A program made the translations under genes and the position numbers. A stretch of 64,000 bases of DNA from Helichrysum umbraculigerum (lineage: Eukaryota; Streptophyta; Magnoliopsida; Asterales; Asteraceae): the NCBI GenBank assembly GCA_949592205.1, contig CATIUR010000001.1:239896750-239960749 (forward strand), given 5' to 3'. The notes below the pieces were generated by a model. The model saw only the letters and a list, made by a program, of their open reading frames with translations, did not search any database and was not told the origin of the DNA. Below are positions 12,201 to 26,041 of the stretch, piece after piece. The first letter of the stretch is position 1; every line of letters starts with the position of its first letter.

Positions 12201-15200
12201 TGAATGCCAACCCCGACTTCGGGATCCACAAATTATAGAAGCATCACTGCTTTAGATCTTTCACGATAAAACTAACATTACTTGGTATAGTGATTGACTT
12301 TAAAGCCGTATTTTCCTGAGCTACAGACAAATGATAATTGCATGATCCAATTAGAAATATAATGCATAAATTGGCATACACTCTTGACCTAAGGTTTGCT
12401 TTTAAATAGAATAGCTGTCATGTCAACATTTTTCAGGTTGCAAAGTTCGCAATTATAACAATTTATAAAAACTTAATATCTACTATCAATGTGAAGACAC
12501 AAATAGACATAAATCTTAATATGTGTGTATGGGCACATCAGAAGTGCAACTTTTTCAACAGGGCAATAGGAAAATTCTCAAAACTAATGAGAGTCCATAG
12601 AGCAAAAGGTGAGATGAATCTTCCTAAAAATGAAGAGTTTGTTTGCTTACATAAAATTAAATGAACAGTAGAAAATACTAATTAAGTAGTTTAAGAATAG
12701 GCAACCATACCCGAAATACCGATTTGAAGCCAATGCCCTTTTTACCAATATATCCAGCACTAGGTTCCTTCTTTGTTGAATTGCCAACATCACAGAGTGC
12801 TTTAATGTTTTCAACAGAAAACCCCTGCTCATTATTCAGGACTACAACACCTGCGTCTTGAAGAATGAAGGTCAGAGTTGGCTCCACGTCACATGGGTAC
12901 ACATTATCATCAGCATTTTGAACCTAAACATGAGAGGATGAACAAATTTCTGATTTAAATAGGAACCTTAAAAAAAATTAGTAGAGGTGGTAGGGCAGGT
13001 CAGGCTGGTTGGGTAGAGAGAAATGATTTCAGATTGAAACCGTTATTTCTGATATGGGTCCAAACGGGCCTGCGCAACCACTTTTTGTCGATTAATTAGT
13101 AGAACACTTTAGGTGGTTGAATGCATTAAAACAGACTTTTGGGCAACTTTCAACCCATCTGATTTAGCTAATGTATTTTAATTTGATCCGTATGAGATAA
13201 AACACATCCAAATTCAAACCATTTACAAGTAAATAGGTCGAATATGCCACCTCTAAAACTTGGCTTCCACAAGTTAAAACCTTTGTAAACAAGTTGAACT
13301 CTTAGAGGCCACACATAGACATGGAAAGTGGAGCCACAGCAGAAAAACATTAAAACACATGGAGAATATACACTTACGAGTTCAAGTAGAAAATGTGAGT
13401 CTTGGGAGTACAACTCTTGAGAAAGACAATGCAGTGCTCTGCCTAAGCGGGCATGTTGCTTCTTTAGAATGTTATCCTCCTTAGCCGAGATATCTGGATC
13501 CAACCCAAACTCTTCTCGCCTAATAGACTCGATAATCTTGGTCGATTCCTCTGCATTATTACTTATAGATGAATCTGGCTTTCTATCTATTCTTCTCCCA
13601 ATGGCTTTCGCAGCTTTACGTTCCTCCTTTAGCACATCAGCCTTGGTAGATATTATCCCTTTCCCTTCTACACCAATAGAACTGGGTGATGTGACCATTT
13701 TTTGATCCAATTCAGATGACTTGCTGGAGTTCGTAAAAGAGAAGGTGTTGTAATCGTTAATCCATTCCATTATACCAACAGATAATCCTAACTCATGAAG
13801 CATTAGACGCTGTTCTGTGTTCCTGCAATGGCTTAAAATGGCAGAAGGACCATCTTTAACAATTGAGCGAAACCCTGAAAGAAACAAATCAGTGGCAAAA
13901 CAGCGAAATTCTACTGGTAGATAAGCCAGGCAATCGATGATAAAATCTGATGCACTGGATATCCCATCGCTGACTTGACTTCTATTTATAATAAGATCTT
14001 TCACCCCGTCATTCACATGATTCTGGACTATGACTTTTAAGGCTTTTTCCACATGGCATTTTAGAAGAGATGAGGGGACCTTTTTTTCACCGCCATACAG
14101 CGCAAACAAAGACAGCAGACTTACTGCTGTCTGGAAAGGAGATCCCTGAATGGAAGCTTCTAAAAATGAATCCACTGTGGCCGTATGATCAATACGTATC
14201 ACATTCCCACTCTTAGTCACCAAACAAAGCAACTCTTTGGCATTTGTCTCACTTAATAACCACGCTGTTAGAGAGCCAAGAGAAGGGGCAAATAAAACAT
14301 CCCAATGGGACCATGTATTTAAATCCGTTAACATTGGAGCCCTAAGTAAAACTTTAATTGCCTCCTTAGAAGAAACACGTGTTTCTGAGAAACTTTTCAC
14401 AGTATGAGGCGATAATAAAGCAGCTGATAATTGTAAATTTTTAGACACCGAGTCGCCTTTGTTGGCCTTCACGATTTCCTCAAGGACTTCCAATGAACCT
14501 TCTTTATCTAAACTGAAAGGTATCAACGGGAATTGCTTTGTAAGCAAATCTAGAACACTCTGCATGCTTAACTTTTCATTTTCTGACAAATTATGTGAGG
14601 CTTGTGCTATTAGCAACTCCAAAAGCTGGTGGGACATGCAAGCATTTAAAGAAGGCTTATTGTGGGTCCTATCAGTCATGAAATATTTTTGAAACAAAGT
14701 AGGTAATGCAGAACCGTTTCTTTCGAGGAACGTGAGGAAATCACCATGTCCAAACGACTCGAAACTTTCAACACCATACTGCTGAATAACCCATACCTCA
14801 CACTTGTAAAGATTTCTAAGAAAGATTGCATTTTTCCCAAGAGAGGAACTGCAATTACCCTGGGTATCATGATTATCTTTGAGGAACATTGATATTTTCT
14901 TCAATATGTCTTCAGGACCGACTTCTGCAGGGTAGAAATGAACAAAAAAACAAATTGTGAGGATATTTAATGGAATATTACCTAAAAGGCAAGACATGCT
15001 AACTGGCTATAGGCAATCATTACTTGTTTGAAAAGAAAGGAACCCAAGTCATGCCAATCTCATTAATTTATAAGGCGAACAGAAATTGATTTATAGAGCT
15101 TTAGCGCGTAATTATGATTGTGGTCTTTAGCTAATTCTATTGCATAAGACAGTTGAATTGGTCAATCAAAATCTTCTTAAACAATTTAGAGAAAAGGAAG

Positions 15201-15763
15201 GTTAGATTCAATCAAGCATGAATCACTCACCGCAATGTTGGTTAGAGACATGCTTACTGACAAACCGACTATCAGTTTGTTTTATCTCTATGCTCACATT
15301 CTCCCTGTGAACCTTTGAAGCCGTGACTGGTTCTTTTTGCTCAAAAGTTTGAAAAGTGTCATACATGCTATCCCACATTCCTTGTTTGATAGACTGGACC
15401 TGAAAAGGATGGTATTGACTAATTTGATGCAAAAGGAATAATAGATATATTAAACAATATTGTAGATTATTAAAGAAAAAATATGTCCATTTGTAATTGC
15501 GTTGTTGTTTTTATGTAAAAATATTTCTTAGTTTACAGGAAGAAGATAGAGCATGAAACTTAAGATATGACATGAACTATGATCTAGTGATGACTGACTA
15601 ACCGCAACATTTGTTAATCCAATTAACGGGTAGGACTCGTAAATTCGTTTAACCACTTTGTTTTTCAACTTTGATCCACCAGGCGCTTTGTAAAACGTGA
15701 ACATCTGACTGATGACCTACCAAAGACATCAACAGAAGATGATGTTAAGCATATATACATGTA

Positions 15764-15796
<33 letters not shown>

Positions 15797-18700
15797 TTAT
15801 ATAAGAGAAAATGTAAGACAAAAAGATATAGACGGTTGAATATTAAATGCTGGGAGCATATTCTCAAATAATAACTACAACCAAAATACAGTGGACAAGC
15901 TGTTAGCCATGTTTGTCTCACACACACACACACACACACACAAGAAAAGGTACTAACACTCATCATGGAAATAATTGATAGGCCATTCCTGTTGTTTAAC
16001 ACTCATGATAAAATTACCGCTTATTGACAGGGCAGCAATAACTACATCTCAGTAGCCTTTAATATTCGGAATTCAAGCTAAAGCAAATGACAAGCAAGTA
16101 TTCAAAAAGAAGTAGTGTACTAACTAAAGGGTAAAGAAGCACAAACCTCGGATGCACTCTTCCTTTTGCATGCCTCCTTCCACAATGTGATGAACGTCAT
16201 CATAGACTCCTTGTTTATTGACATATCAGCTATATGTTCATGACTGAACTTATTCCTAACCGTTTTACCCACAAAATTCTTTCCAACATCATCTCTCTTA
16301 AGAAATTTGTTGCGGGGGGAAGATGGGTAGTCTATTGTATCTAATTTTCTCTTTTTATTTAATTTATTGACATCATCAGGTGAAGGGCTCTCTTCCTTTT
16401 CACTTGATATTCCAAGCCGGGTCTTCTCCTCGGTTGCGGAGGGATACGGACAACTACTAACTCGGTCAGAACTTTTCAAACTTTTAGATGAGCTTTTGCT
16501 TTGACTCGTCAAACAAGTTTCGTCCTCGTCGCCATCGCTTTCAATATCATTTTCATCGTCTTCTGAACTTGGTGATTTGAATCGTAAATGTGTGCCATGC
16601 TCAGAAGAAAATGACTTGATACGTTCTGATAAGGCACTAAAATTTTCATCCAACTGTTTTTTCTGTGACATGAAAAGAGGACGTTTCTTCTTCGGTTTAC
16701 TAGAACTCAGAAGACATCTCTTTAATGTGGCATTTTCCAATGGCCTTGCTTGCCGAATAAGAGAAATATGCAACCTAGATACAAAATAAGCCAAGTTATC
16801 AGCAATGAGCTATTTCAACAAAATAAATTTCCATCAAAATCAACAAAAACCAAATAGAAGCAGTGCATCAGAGTCCCTGATCCTGAATATTGGTGAGTGT
16901 ATAACATGCCCATTTTATGTCTAAAACCATCCTCGGAACAGAGTTTAATCCTCAAATTTATATGGGTCGCCGTTAAAAAAGATGGCACAAAAAAAAAGAA
17001 AAAGAAAAAACATCATTTCGGTTCAAAACTCTAGTTGGAAGAAAGTAATCTCCTGGCAGCCCAATAGAGTCCAAGTCAGACCATAAAATAGGCCCAAGTT
17101 GTCCATCGAGGAGGAACATTGTAAATTGACCCATTCACCTCACCTTTATGAGTTTTATTGATATATGTAATTGCTCTTTATTAATTATTCTCAAGTTCTC
17201 TTACAGTTTCTGATGCCCTCCTTAATGTTTCACCTACTTCTTAAACTTTCAAAGTCTGTGGTCTTTCAGAGGCAAGTGCTAATTGTTTGATTTGGGAACA
17301 CTTTAAATCCCTACAAAAAGGCTTCCAACTTCCAAGTTGTAACAGAGGATACATCTTATCTTATTTGTTGATATACATGAGTTTGTGAAGCTTAACTGAG
17401 TGTTCTACGTAAAAGGGGTCGATTGTCGATTGTTCTTATAGTGGTGTTGCAGCAACTTTATCCAAGTCATATCCCCAAGCACTCGATTCTTAGTTTTTAA
17501 GTTTAACTACATCAAACTGATCATAGTCTCACGCATCACAAACTACCCTAAATCCCTAATGGTAGACAAGATTTTCAACTTGGAAAATGCACGACAATAA
17601 GAATTACATTAACAAGAGAGAGAGAGAGAGTGGAGATGAAATTCAAGGCAAACATGTGATCGTTGCTACCATATTTTTTACATTAACAGTGCTTACTATT
17701 TTTTAAAAAATGGGACTTACAAACCTTCAGTAAGAAAAGTTTAACTGCAATTAACTTCATAAGGACTACAAATCGGAAAATGCTGGTGATTAATTAGTGA
17801 CCAAATTGATATGGACTCTGTTTATATATAGCTATGGGTTGTAATTAGAAGATAGTACATACAGTGCTACTGCAGGAATCCAGAAAAGTGTAACACTTAC
17901 AACTAAGTAATAAGGTGACTTGAAAAACATACCCCAAACTTTGGATACGTACATGAAGCTGTTCCTTGCTATCCACTGATCGCTTTTTGGCAATGAAATC
18001 CAATAATTCGTCAGCCTTAACTTCTTTGCCTTTATAAGTGTCCATAAACTCGACAAGAAACTGAAGTATCTCTTGACCAGATATTTTGAACACGTCAGTT
18101 GATTGAGAACTGACACAAAAATAATGATTTATAAGAGGATGCCGGATAAGAGGTCCCAACTCAAGCTCTTCAAATAGCTGAACTCCCTCATTCTTGCATA
18201 TTGCTGTCTCCAAATCGAATAAGGTGGTGATCTTCCAGACCCCAACAAAACAATTAATGAATGCATTGATCTGAATGAAAAAATAATAATAACAAAAATC
18301 AGATACGGAAAATCAATATCAAAATACAAGCAGTGATCAGCAGCTATGCCACTCTACACACAAAAGTATAAAATCTAAATGGCCAATATCTCATCTTGAA
18401 AATACTTCAATAATAATACTCAGTAAGCTTCCTATGAGAGCACTATCATAATAAAAATAGTAAAAACACTCATATTATCTTGAAACCTTGTGAATAAATA
18501 GATACATGGATACAGATTTTCATATAAGTTAAAAATAGTAGCTGCACAGATTTGCTCATAGATGCATCGAGAGTACATGTACAAACCAAAACTTGTCATT
18601 TTGTTGACTTTGATTGTAATTAAACACTTCAGCAAGAATATAAAAGTACATTAAATGATTTAAAAAAAAAAAAATCCTAAATTGAGAAGTGTTCTTATTT

Positions 18701-19331
18701 AATCCTTCCTCTATATACAAATGTGTGTGTTGACCTATATATGCATAAAAATCTCAACTTGAAGAAAATTCTCAGCTTCACAATACTTCAAGGTTATTAA
18801 TATTATCAGTAATCAGTCAAAGGCAATAATAGTTTGATATAATATTGATGTAACATATACCTTTCCTTCAATCAGCATAAGTCGGAATAGAGAAGACACG
18901 TGTTGCATTTGAACACCTAATGAATCCCATGAATCAACTTCAAGTATTACAAGTGAAGCCTGTGAAACCTTCAACGCCGACACGTTTTCTCCGGCAGCGA
19001 TGAGCTCACGCCGTGCTTTTACGACAGCTCTGTCAATCTTCTCAATGTTTGAATTATTATTATTATTATGTTGCTGTTGTTGTAAGGCTCTGTTGTTGTT
19101 ATTGAAGCTAGGGTTTTGAGCATGGAAGTTAGGGTTTCCAATTGGTAGATTAGGGAAGGTGATTGGATAGGTGGGGGCTTGGAGGTAATAATTGTTGTTG
19201 TTATAGAGGTAATTGGGGTTTATAAATGGTTGTTGTTGTTGTGCTGGTTGTTGCGGCGGTGGTTGACCTCGCCCACGGCCGCCGCCGCCGGCACGACGGT
19301 TGAAACGCGACGGTTGTCCCTGTCCGTACAT
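6275..19331 (-). CDS. NOV: NO VEIN (NOV) orthologue, HSP90-like ATPase protein, 12 exons
   Basis: Twelve exons join in frame with GT-AG introns into about 2610 aa: 19331-18861, 18270-17933, 16774-16147, 15716-15603, 15399-15231, 14924-13378, 12923-12711, 11803-9623, 9459-9347, 8849-8450, 8059-7742, 7615-6275. The start at 19331 (MYGQGQPSRF) leads into a Gly/Arg/Pro/Gln-rich low-complexity N-terminus; an in-frame ATG at 19439 is a less likely start. Exon 3 has a basic nuclear-signal-like KPKKKRP (about 296-302) and acidic Ser-rich stretches. A Bergerat-type ATP site is split by intron 6: LEL at the end of exon 6, then VQNADDN (1090-1096), NNEQGF (1119-1124) and GYIGKKGIGFKSVF (1146-1159). Exon 8 continues VTDAPEIHSNGFH. 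The C-terminal NOV domain (DUF3883, about 2497-2610) has GLPYD and YIEVKAT. Arabidopsis NOV is a plant-specific nuclear protein of about 2700 aa needed for leaf-vein formation and auxin-dependent patterning, so this copy is near full length. No stop or frameshift was seen. Confidence 0.95.
15762..15798. repeat. (TG)n(TA)n microsatellite in NOV intron 3
   Basis: A run of TG dinucleotides passes directly into TA dinucleotides. A separate CA run lies at about 15919-15942 in the same intron, in inverted orientation to the TG run, so the two could pair in the pre-mRNA. Confidence 0.85.
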
Positions 19332-19461
19332 GGTGGGAGACTGCGGAAGGGAGAGAAGGAAAAAAAACCCGGGAGAAGGTTCGTGGTTAAGTTGTGACCT
19401 AAACCCGGGAGTATTTGATTGATTCCTGACGTGTAGCAACTAGCAAGTGAGAAAAAAAATT

Positions 19462-19753
19462 GGGATTAGTACATGTGAACGCATCCGACTTGTCTCAAAT
19501 GTCTATTGTATGTATTATACTTACGAGAGGTGTATTTAATGCATTCAACTTTCAAAAACGGTTTATTGTATGTATTTTGATGATGTGTCGTCCGTTTAAG
19601 ATGCTACGTGGCGTCCTTAGAAGATGACACGTCATTAAAATACATACAATAAACCGTTTTTGAAAGTTGGATGCATTAAATATACCTCCCGTAAGTATGA
19701 TACATACAATAGAACTTCGGGACAAGTTGGGTGCATTCCTAGGTACTTAACCC
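19462..19753. mobile_element. Fold-back MITE (Mutator type) upstream of NOV
   Basis: The two halves are near-complementary over about 130 bp per arm (for example TCTATTGTATGTAT and CAAAAACGGTTTATTGTATG occur on both arms). Flanking copies of AAAAAAATT (19453-19461 and 19754-19762) form a perfect 9-bp target duplication, the size made by Mutator-like transposases. No coding sequence. It ends about 130 bp upstream of the NOV start codon, so it lies in the gene's promoter or 5' UTR. Confidence 0.85.
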
Positions 19754-19762
19754 AAAAAAATT

Positions 19763-20043
19763 AGGAAAACTGCCATTTTTATCTTGTGATCTTGTTAATT
19801 TGTCAATTTTATTCTTTTGCTATTTTTTACGCATTTTTTATCCTTGTGCTTTTTATATTTGCTATATTTGTCCTATTTCTGTTAAAGTTAACAAATGCTA
19901 ATGTTAGTTCGCGTAAAATGACAATAATAACTTTGACTTTACCCACAACCTTTACATTCTCTTTCTTCCTCTTTGAACCCTACATTTACCCTCTCTCCAC
20001 TATCTCCAGATTTCAAACTCACACCCACAAACACCACCATACT
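19763..20043. other. Pyrimidine-rich intergenic stretch
   Basis: Contains phrases such as ATTTTTATCCTTGTGC and TTTGTCCTATTTCTGTTA, of the kind seen in MULE terminal repeats, but no matching partner was found. The open frame across it is low-complexity and ends in the hAT element; I see no gene. Confidence 0.3.
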
Positions 20044-20789
20044 TAGGGGTGAGCAAAGAAACCGATTAACCGACCCACAACCGACTTAACCGACCCAAAC
20101 CATTAATCGACGGTTCGGTTGTGATTTTTCAATTAACTGAGATATTCGATTCGGTTATAGTTAAATGAGTGATAACCGAACCGGCCCACATTATATAATT
20201 TTACGTAAATTTTAAATATTATTTATATTTTTATATCCTATTCTAGTGTGGTACCGGCTAAATTTAAAGATTCATATGTGAGCTTGGGCCCAACTACTCA
20301 CATGGCACATATACTACACTGTCACTTACTCTTCTCTTTGTTTTAATTGTTTCAACCATAGCCTACGCCGTCACTTCCTCTTCTCTTTGTTTAATTTTTC
20401 TGTTTCTTTTTAAACCCTAACCGCTCTCTTCTTTTCTTTTTGTCCTTATCTTTTTCCTATGAAAAATAACTACACATAGGGTGTTGAGTGGCGCATGATT
20501 CAGCGAATAATGTGGTTGTCAATCATGGTATAAAGAAACTTTGATGTTGTTTACATCAACTAATATGTGATGTGTTATTATACATGTTCCACGAGTTATT
20601 TTTATATCGATTTTGTGTTGTTTGATTCAATAATGACCGATGGTTAACCGCTTAACCGACCCGAATAGAGCTTGAAAACCGATTAACCGACCCACTAAAA
20701 ATCGAAACCAATCGGTTTCTGAAATGCATTAACCGAAATTTTAGTTTTGGGTTCGGTTTTGGGTCATAACCGACCCATACTCACCCCTA
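20044..20789. mobile_element. Non-autonomous hAT element
   Basis: The termini are inverted repeats TAGGGGTGAGC and ACTCACCCCTA, typical hAT ends. They are flanked by an 8-bp near-perfect target duplication, ACCATACT (20036-20043) and ACCATACC (20790-20797). The subterminal regions carry many copies of AACCGA-type motifs (AACCGACCCA) in both orientations, as expected for transposase binding clusters. It is 746 bp with no transposase frame. Confidence 0.85.
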
Positions 20790-20797
20790 ACCATACC

Positions 20798-20995
20798 ACC
20801 AACAACACTAATCGGCAGTCAGCAACGACCACCACCATTACCAGAAGATCGCAAAACCTCAACCACAATCATAACTTCGGTTATAACCACCGGATCTGAT
20901 CGGAAAATGCATCCACCATTGGAATCATTCACTCTGATGGTTTCCGATCTGTTTTCATCATGTCGAAAATGCATCCACCATTGGAACCATCAAAC
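20798..20995. other. Low-complexity intergenic segment with a short direct repeat
   Basis: GAAAATGCATCCACCATTGG occurs twice (about 20903 and 20969). ACC/ACCA-rich sequence just right of the hAT element vaguely resembles sequence just right of 30220, suggesting these may be two sides of one older locus opened by the LTR insertions. No gene is seen. Confidence 0.3.
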
Positions 20996-21118
20996 TTAGA
21001 AATTAAAATAAAAATAAAATAAAATTTACTAGACACAAACACTACCCGCCGGGTAGTTACAGTACCTGCTGGGTACTCACCCCTAACAGCCGGATCATAG
21101 ACGAAACAACCGGGTGAG

Positions 21119-21187
<69 letters not shown>

Positions 21188-22985
21188 AAAGAAACTAAAC
21201 TTCATTTCAAGACTGAAGAAGCAGTCTACTTAACCAACAAACAGCCGTGTGTGTTACTACCCGTCGGGTACCCTTGTTTCCCAGCAGACATCAATTATGC
21301 ACAAATTTTATTTTTTTTTGCTCATTCCAAGTGTCTAAATCAAATTTTGATTGCTCGTAATTTCTAAACCACTTAACCACTAATCACCAAATTTGGCACA
21401 CACATTTATGTTAACAATATTAACAATTTCCAATTCATACTTTTCTAAATTTCAAGTTTTAACCAAATTTGTTCCGTTGTCCAATTTAAGGTCATTTTAG
21501 AACACTTTACTTGACGCGCCATATTCTAACCCAATGCAATTCAAGTTCCATTCTTTTGACCACTATCTCAACACATACAACAAAAAGTGTCAAAACACCA
21601 CTTCTTTAACAAAAGGATTTGTATCTATATCAAAACAAGATTTACAATATTTAGCTTATTAACGATTACGCATATCACAATTAGACTTAATACAATTAGA
21701 CAAGGTTCCATAACCTTGGTAACATATTTAATTCATTTGGGTCATGAATGACCTATTCTGATACAATTCTACCCGTTTGGGAATTCAACCATAATTTATC
21801 AAAATCTTGTCAAATTTCGCTCAGTTTTGACTATTTCAACACAGTTGACTATTTGTCAACTTCAAATTCAATCAATTAATTGAAATTAACTTCTAACCAC
21901 TTTCTCAAGTTTGACTCAAATAAGACCAATCATAACCCAATGATTTCATAGCATACACAAAATTCTTTATTCGATGTTTAATTTAATTAATTTTTTTTTA
22001 TAGTCAACACATCCTCATATTTTATGTGTAACTTTAAACATAAACTTTTCATGAACACATTCCACATCATTTGGCCCATTTAACCATAATGGACCCCACA
22101 TTATAACCTTAACCCATTACTAATTCAATGCATATTAATAACTCATTTAGTACACTATATGAGTCGTTTAACAACACATTTCACTTATCATATATGCACT
22201 TCATATTTAGGTTTAACCTAAATCATAAATTTCTAATAAATGTTTTCAATAATATTAACGACTCCTTTACGATGACCGAATCATTATATTATAATATCCA
22301 ATTAGTCAAGTAATAACATGCTTTAAGCATACTTATTTGTCACTGTTCCCATAACAGCTAGACGCATATTAATAACATACAAATCATGTCATTATTTTGA
22401 CGTTTGCTTGCCATTTTCAATTTTATATTTGACCAGGCAGACATACCTAATCCTCAATCATATGAGCACATCAAGACTCTACATGTTTCTTAAATATTTC
22501 CATATTTATTTCATTCAACTATTTGACCTTAGTCAAAACATACTTCCTAACCACCATTTCTCCCGAGGGAGCAAGTCCATTTTAATCAACTACTAAATAA
22601 TTTATTAGCAAGGTTTCATAATCACACTTTGCATTTATCATATCATAATCATACAAATGATTTTATACTTTATTTTAATATTGCAAACACCTTTGAATTC
22701 AAACGGTACCACTGTTACACCTTAATCAACAATGCGTCTACACAATGCAACACTTATTCTGTGATTTCGAGTTCAATCAGAACTACTCATGAGTCTAGAC
22801 GTCTCATTTAATATTCCTATCATCACATTAACATGTAATAATCATCAATGACTCATAACTGGGGAATCATATCAGTTTGACTCAATTTACTTTACTACTA
22901 ATCATAATCATCATAGCAAAGTAAACAATTATAGTCAATTTAAATTCAACAGGCTTATCGAGAATTACCTGATACTCTTTTGCTG
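20996..22985 (-). repeat. Degenerate LTR-like sequence, minus orientation
   Basis: Read on the minus strand, this resembles the solo LTRs at 43170 and 46914: phrases such as AAATGGGTC, GTTAAAAC.TAAAATTTAG and a downstream palindrome cluster (CTACCCGCCGGGTAG at 21042-21056, AGTACCTGCTGGGTACT at 21061-21077, TACCCGTCGGGTA at about 21258). Neither terminus could be fixed and no coding part was found, so this is probably a truncated or solo LTR. Confidence 0.4.
21121..21178. repeat. (TA)n microsatellite
   Basis: About 29 uninterrupted TA units inside the degenerate LTR-like segment. Confidence 0.95.
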
Positions 22986-23218
22986 ACAAGGATAGAGGAA
23001 TCATTGAGAGTACCAGTCGGTTACTCATGTTCCTCCGTCTCTGCAATCAAAACAACAATCTCGAATCTTGTTATGTGTTAGTACATATCCTGCTAACCAA
23101 TTTCTCATGCAACAACTAATCCCCACACCCTGGAATGTTTGACTTGACACAATTCTAGATTTGGGATTGAACATCTTACAATGTCCAATTCACCCAAACC
23201 TATGCTCTGATACCAACT
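22986..23218 (-). other. Leader and primer binding site of a truncated LTR element
   Basis: On the minus strand TTGGTATCAGAGC (23204-23216), matching initiator-Met tRNA, lies just inside the LTR that ends at 23219. The leader continues with sequence similar to that of the left-edge element (both include TTCAATCC and GTCAAACATTC). An ATG at about 23028 opens only a short frame, so gag and pol are gone. Confidence 0.65.
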
Positions 23219-26041
23219 TATTACACCCTCTCCTTTTCAAGTCATTTAAATATAATATATCGGAATCGCAAGTCCAAATAAACATTTTAATAATTTACAT
23301 TATTTAATAAACATAAAATCAAACTATTTCAAACCATAGTTAATCAACTTGGGTGTTATATGAAAACAAAAGATGACACTTATTTATGCAATTCAAATAT
23401 CAGAGTAACTCTCGGTCGTCAAACATTCCATTCAGTCAACAATTTCTTGCTAAGCCCATTATTTAATCATAACCTGAAAAAAGTATTAAGGTGGGGGGGT
23501 TAGCTCAAAGCTAAGTGAATAGACCTGAAATCGACAGTCTAACTTAGCAATAACAAATCTTACAACAAATAATCGTAAGCACATAATCTCAATGAGGATC
23601 GGTGGTCCTTGTGGCACCCTCAGCCGCGGTGGCCCACCAAGTGACGCTTATCAACAATCTGTATTGGCCTATACAGTATCTACCGATAGCTTGTTACTAT
23701 TTTCACACGACCTAATTTCCTATTAACGATATGTACAAGGAAATTCTCGTCGTCCAACTATAGTAACTAAGCCCAACATCCGCTGACCTCAATAACTCAA
23801 TGCACAAAGGCAATATATCACGTGATCACATATTCACATACTCATCAAAGCATCATTTCAGACTAAACAGTCTATCAACAGTATTATTACTATCAAATCA
23901 TAATCATCATGGCAAAATAAAACAGTAATAATACGTTCACCCGTTGTAACCAAACCTGTTACAACTAAATCACACTAAATGTACAGATCCACTCACCAAT
24001 ACCTCAGTCGTCCACTCAGAAGTCTAATATTACTGAGTCTTCTCACAATCTGAAAATAAATAAAAATGAGTCAGTAACTCATTAATAATCAATAACCCAT
24101 GTTATAATCATATAACATATCTCGAAAGTATAGCTTCAACTATTAATAATATCCAATTAACCACAATTATCAAGTTATAATATAATTTATAACTTATTCA
24201 ATCCAACTATAATTAACTGCATCATTTAGTCCATATTATCCTCATATCATATATCCTTATAAATATTCGATATTAAGATAATACATACATGACCATCTAT
24301 CGATTATTTAGTATCCAACTAAACCCGATAATCACGTTTAAAATAACATTCATATAACCAATGCAACACTTAAGCGACATAAGTAATTGAATTCTAATAA
24401 AGCCACTTACATCTCATGGTAAATTATATAATCGTACCCGTTTACTAGTACCTATTTTAACTACACTAATTTACAAATCAGTAATGTACAAACAAAGAAC
24501 AAAACAATTGAAGTTAGAATAAAGGGTTTAAAATGGTCTGTTGTCCCAAACACAAAGAACCCGCCGGCTGGGGGTCATGATCCGCCGGGTTCACTACAAA
24601 AACAGAACCAGTCGGCTTTGTGCTGGATCAGCCGACTTCCTCACCACAGACCCACAACTTGCAGTCTGTTACCAGCTTGAATCCGAAATTTTACAACCCA
24701 ATTCAATAAACTCAGATTCTTAACTCAAACCATTAAGTCCAAATACATTAGCAAATACTATATAACAACTATAATCATTTCATAACATCATTCAAGCTCA
24801 ATCTTTCCAAAATCTCATATATATAAATCTAACCTTAACCACTTAATATAATAATTAAACTTTGAGGAAACATCAATATCATGGCTTATAAGTATCATAT
24901 AATCATCGAATGACCTTAACAGTAACAAGCATCATATATTCATTAATCCAACTCCAAATTTCATATTCATATCATAACCCATTAAATCAATTCAACTTTA
25001 TAACATAAAGCAAATAACCTAATTACTTACAATTAATAGAGTAACGAGAGGATGATGATATAAAACTTGAATCCAAATTCACAAGTTGCTTGTTTAATTA
25101 TTTGATTTTCCCTTGGTTTAGTTTGTATGTGTAATAGAAAGTGAGAGGTGGGTTCAATGAAGACTACTATATATTTGAAGAATGGGAGAACCAATCACAA
25201 TTCAACATTTTATTTAAGTATGGAGGGGTACTTTAGTCATTTTATAAATCATTATTATACATTTAAATATAACAACTTAACACATATCAGATCAAATCAA
25301 AAATACGCTCTCTGTTCTTCCCCAATTTCTAGATATTAGGGTTTCTCTCAAATCCAATATCAGTTTACAAATTTACAGGTGATTCAAACGTGATTCATGC
25401 CTAAAACATAAACCGAATTGTATGATCAGGATACATAACTTTCATCATGATCAATTCGACCGAGATAAAAAACGAATCGAAAAAACACGATTTTTCCATG
25501 AAGGAAAAGCAACAACTCACGAGTGATTATCAGCTAATTCAACCTAGATTCAAGCTTTTAAACGTCATGTGAATCTCAAGGTTTACATTGATAATCGAAT
25601 TAAAAAAATACATAGCTTGCGTGAAACTTCAGGCACCAATATGCAAGCTCATTAATTCATAGGTAATATATATTTCTTAACAATGTTTTTCTCGTGTAAT
25701 TGCTTTTACGGTTGATTTTGGATAAGAGAATTGTTTGAATATGATGATCGATGATATGCATCTAATATATTGAAAATTTGTATATATATTTGTCGCACAC
25801 CAAGTGCTCGATGAAATGCATAGTTGGTTTGCTCATTAGATTTTCATATAAATTTCATATGTGATTGATTGACAGTTGAGATTCTTTCAAATTTGAATGT
25901 GCACCGTGAAGTTGATAGTGAAATCACATCTTAAGTACATCTGATTGATACATAAAATCATATGTGATTATGTATAAGAATCACATGTGAGTAATGTATA
26001 CTACAATCTTGATAACGTACAATACTTTATGCAGAACAGAA

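Noticed and set aside
19786..20046. 86-aa frame with a hydrophobic start
   Set aside because: Low-complexity Phe/Leu/Ile text that runs into the hAT target duplication; no homology that I recognise.
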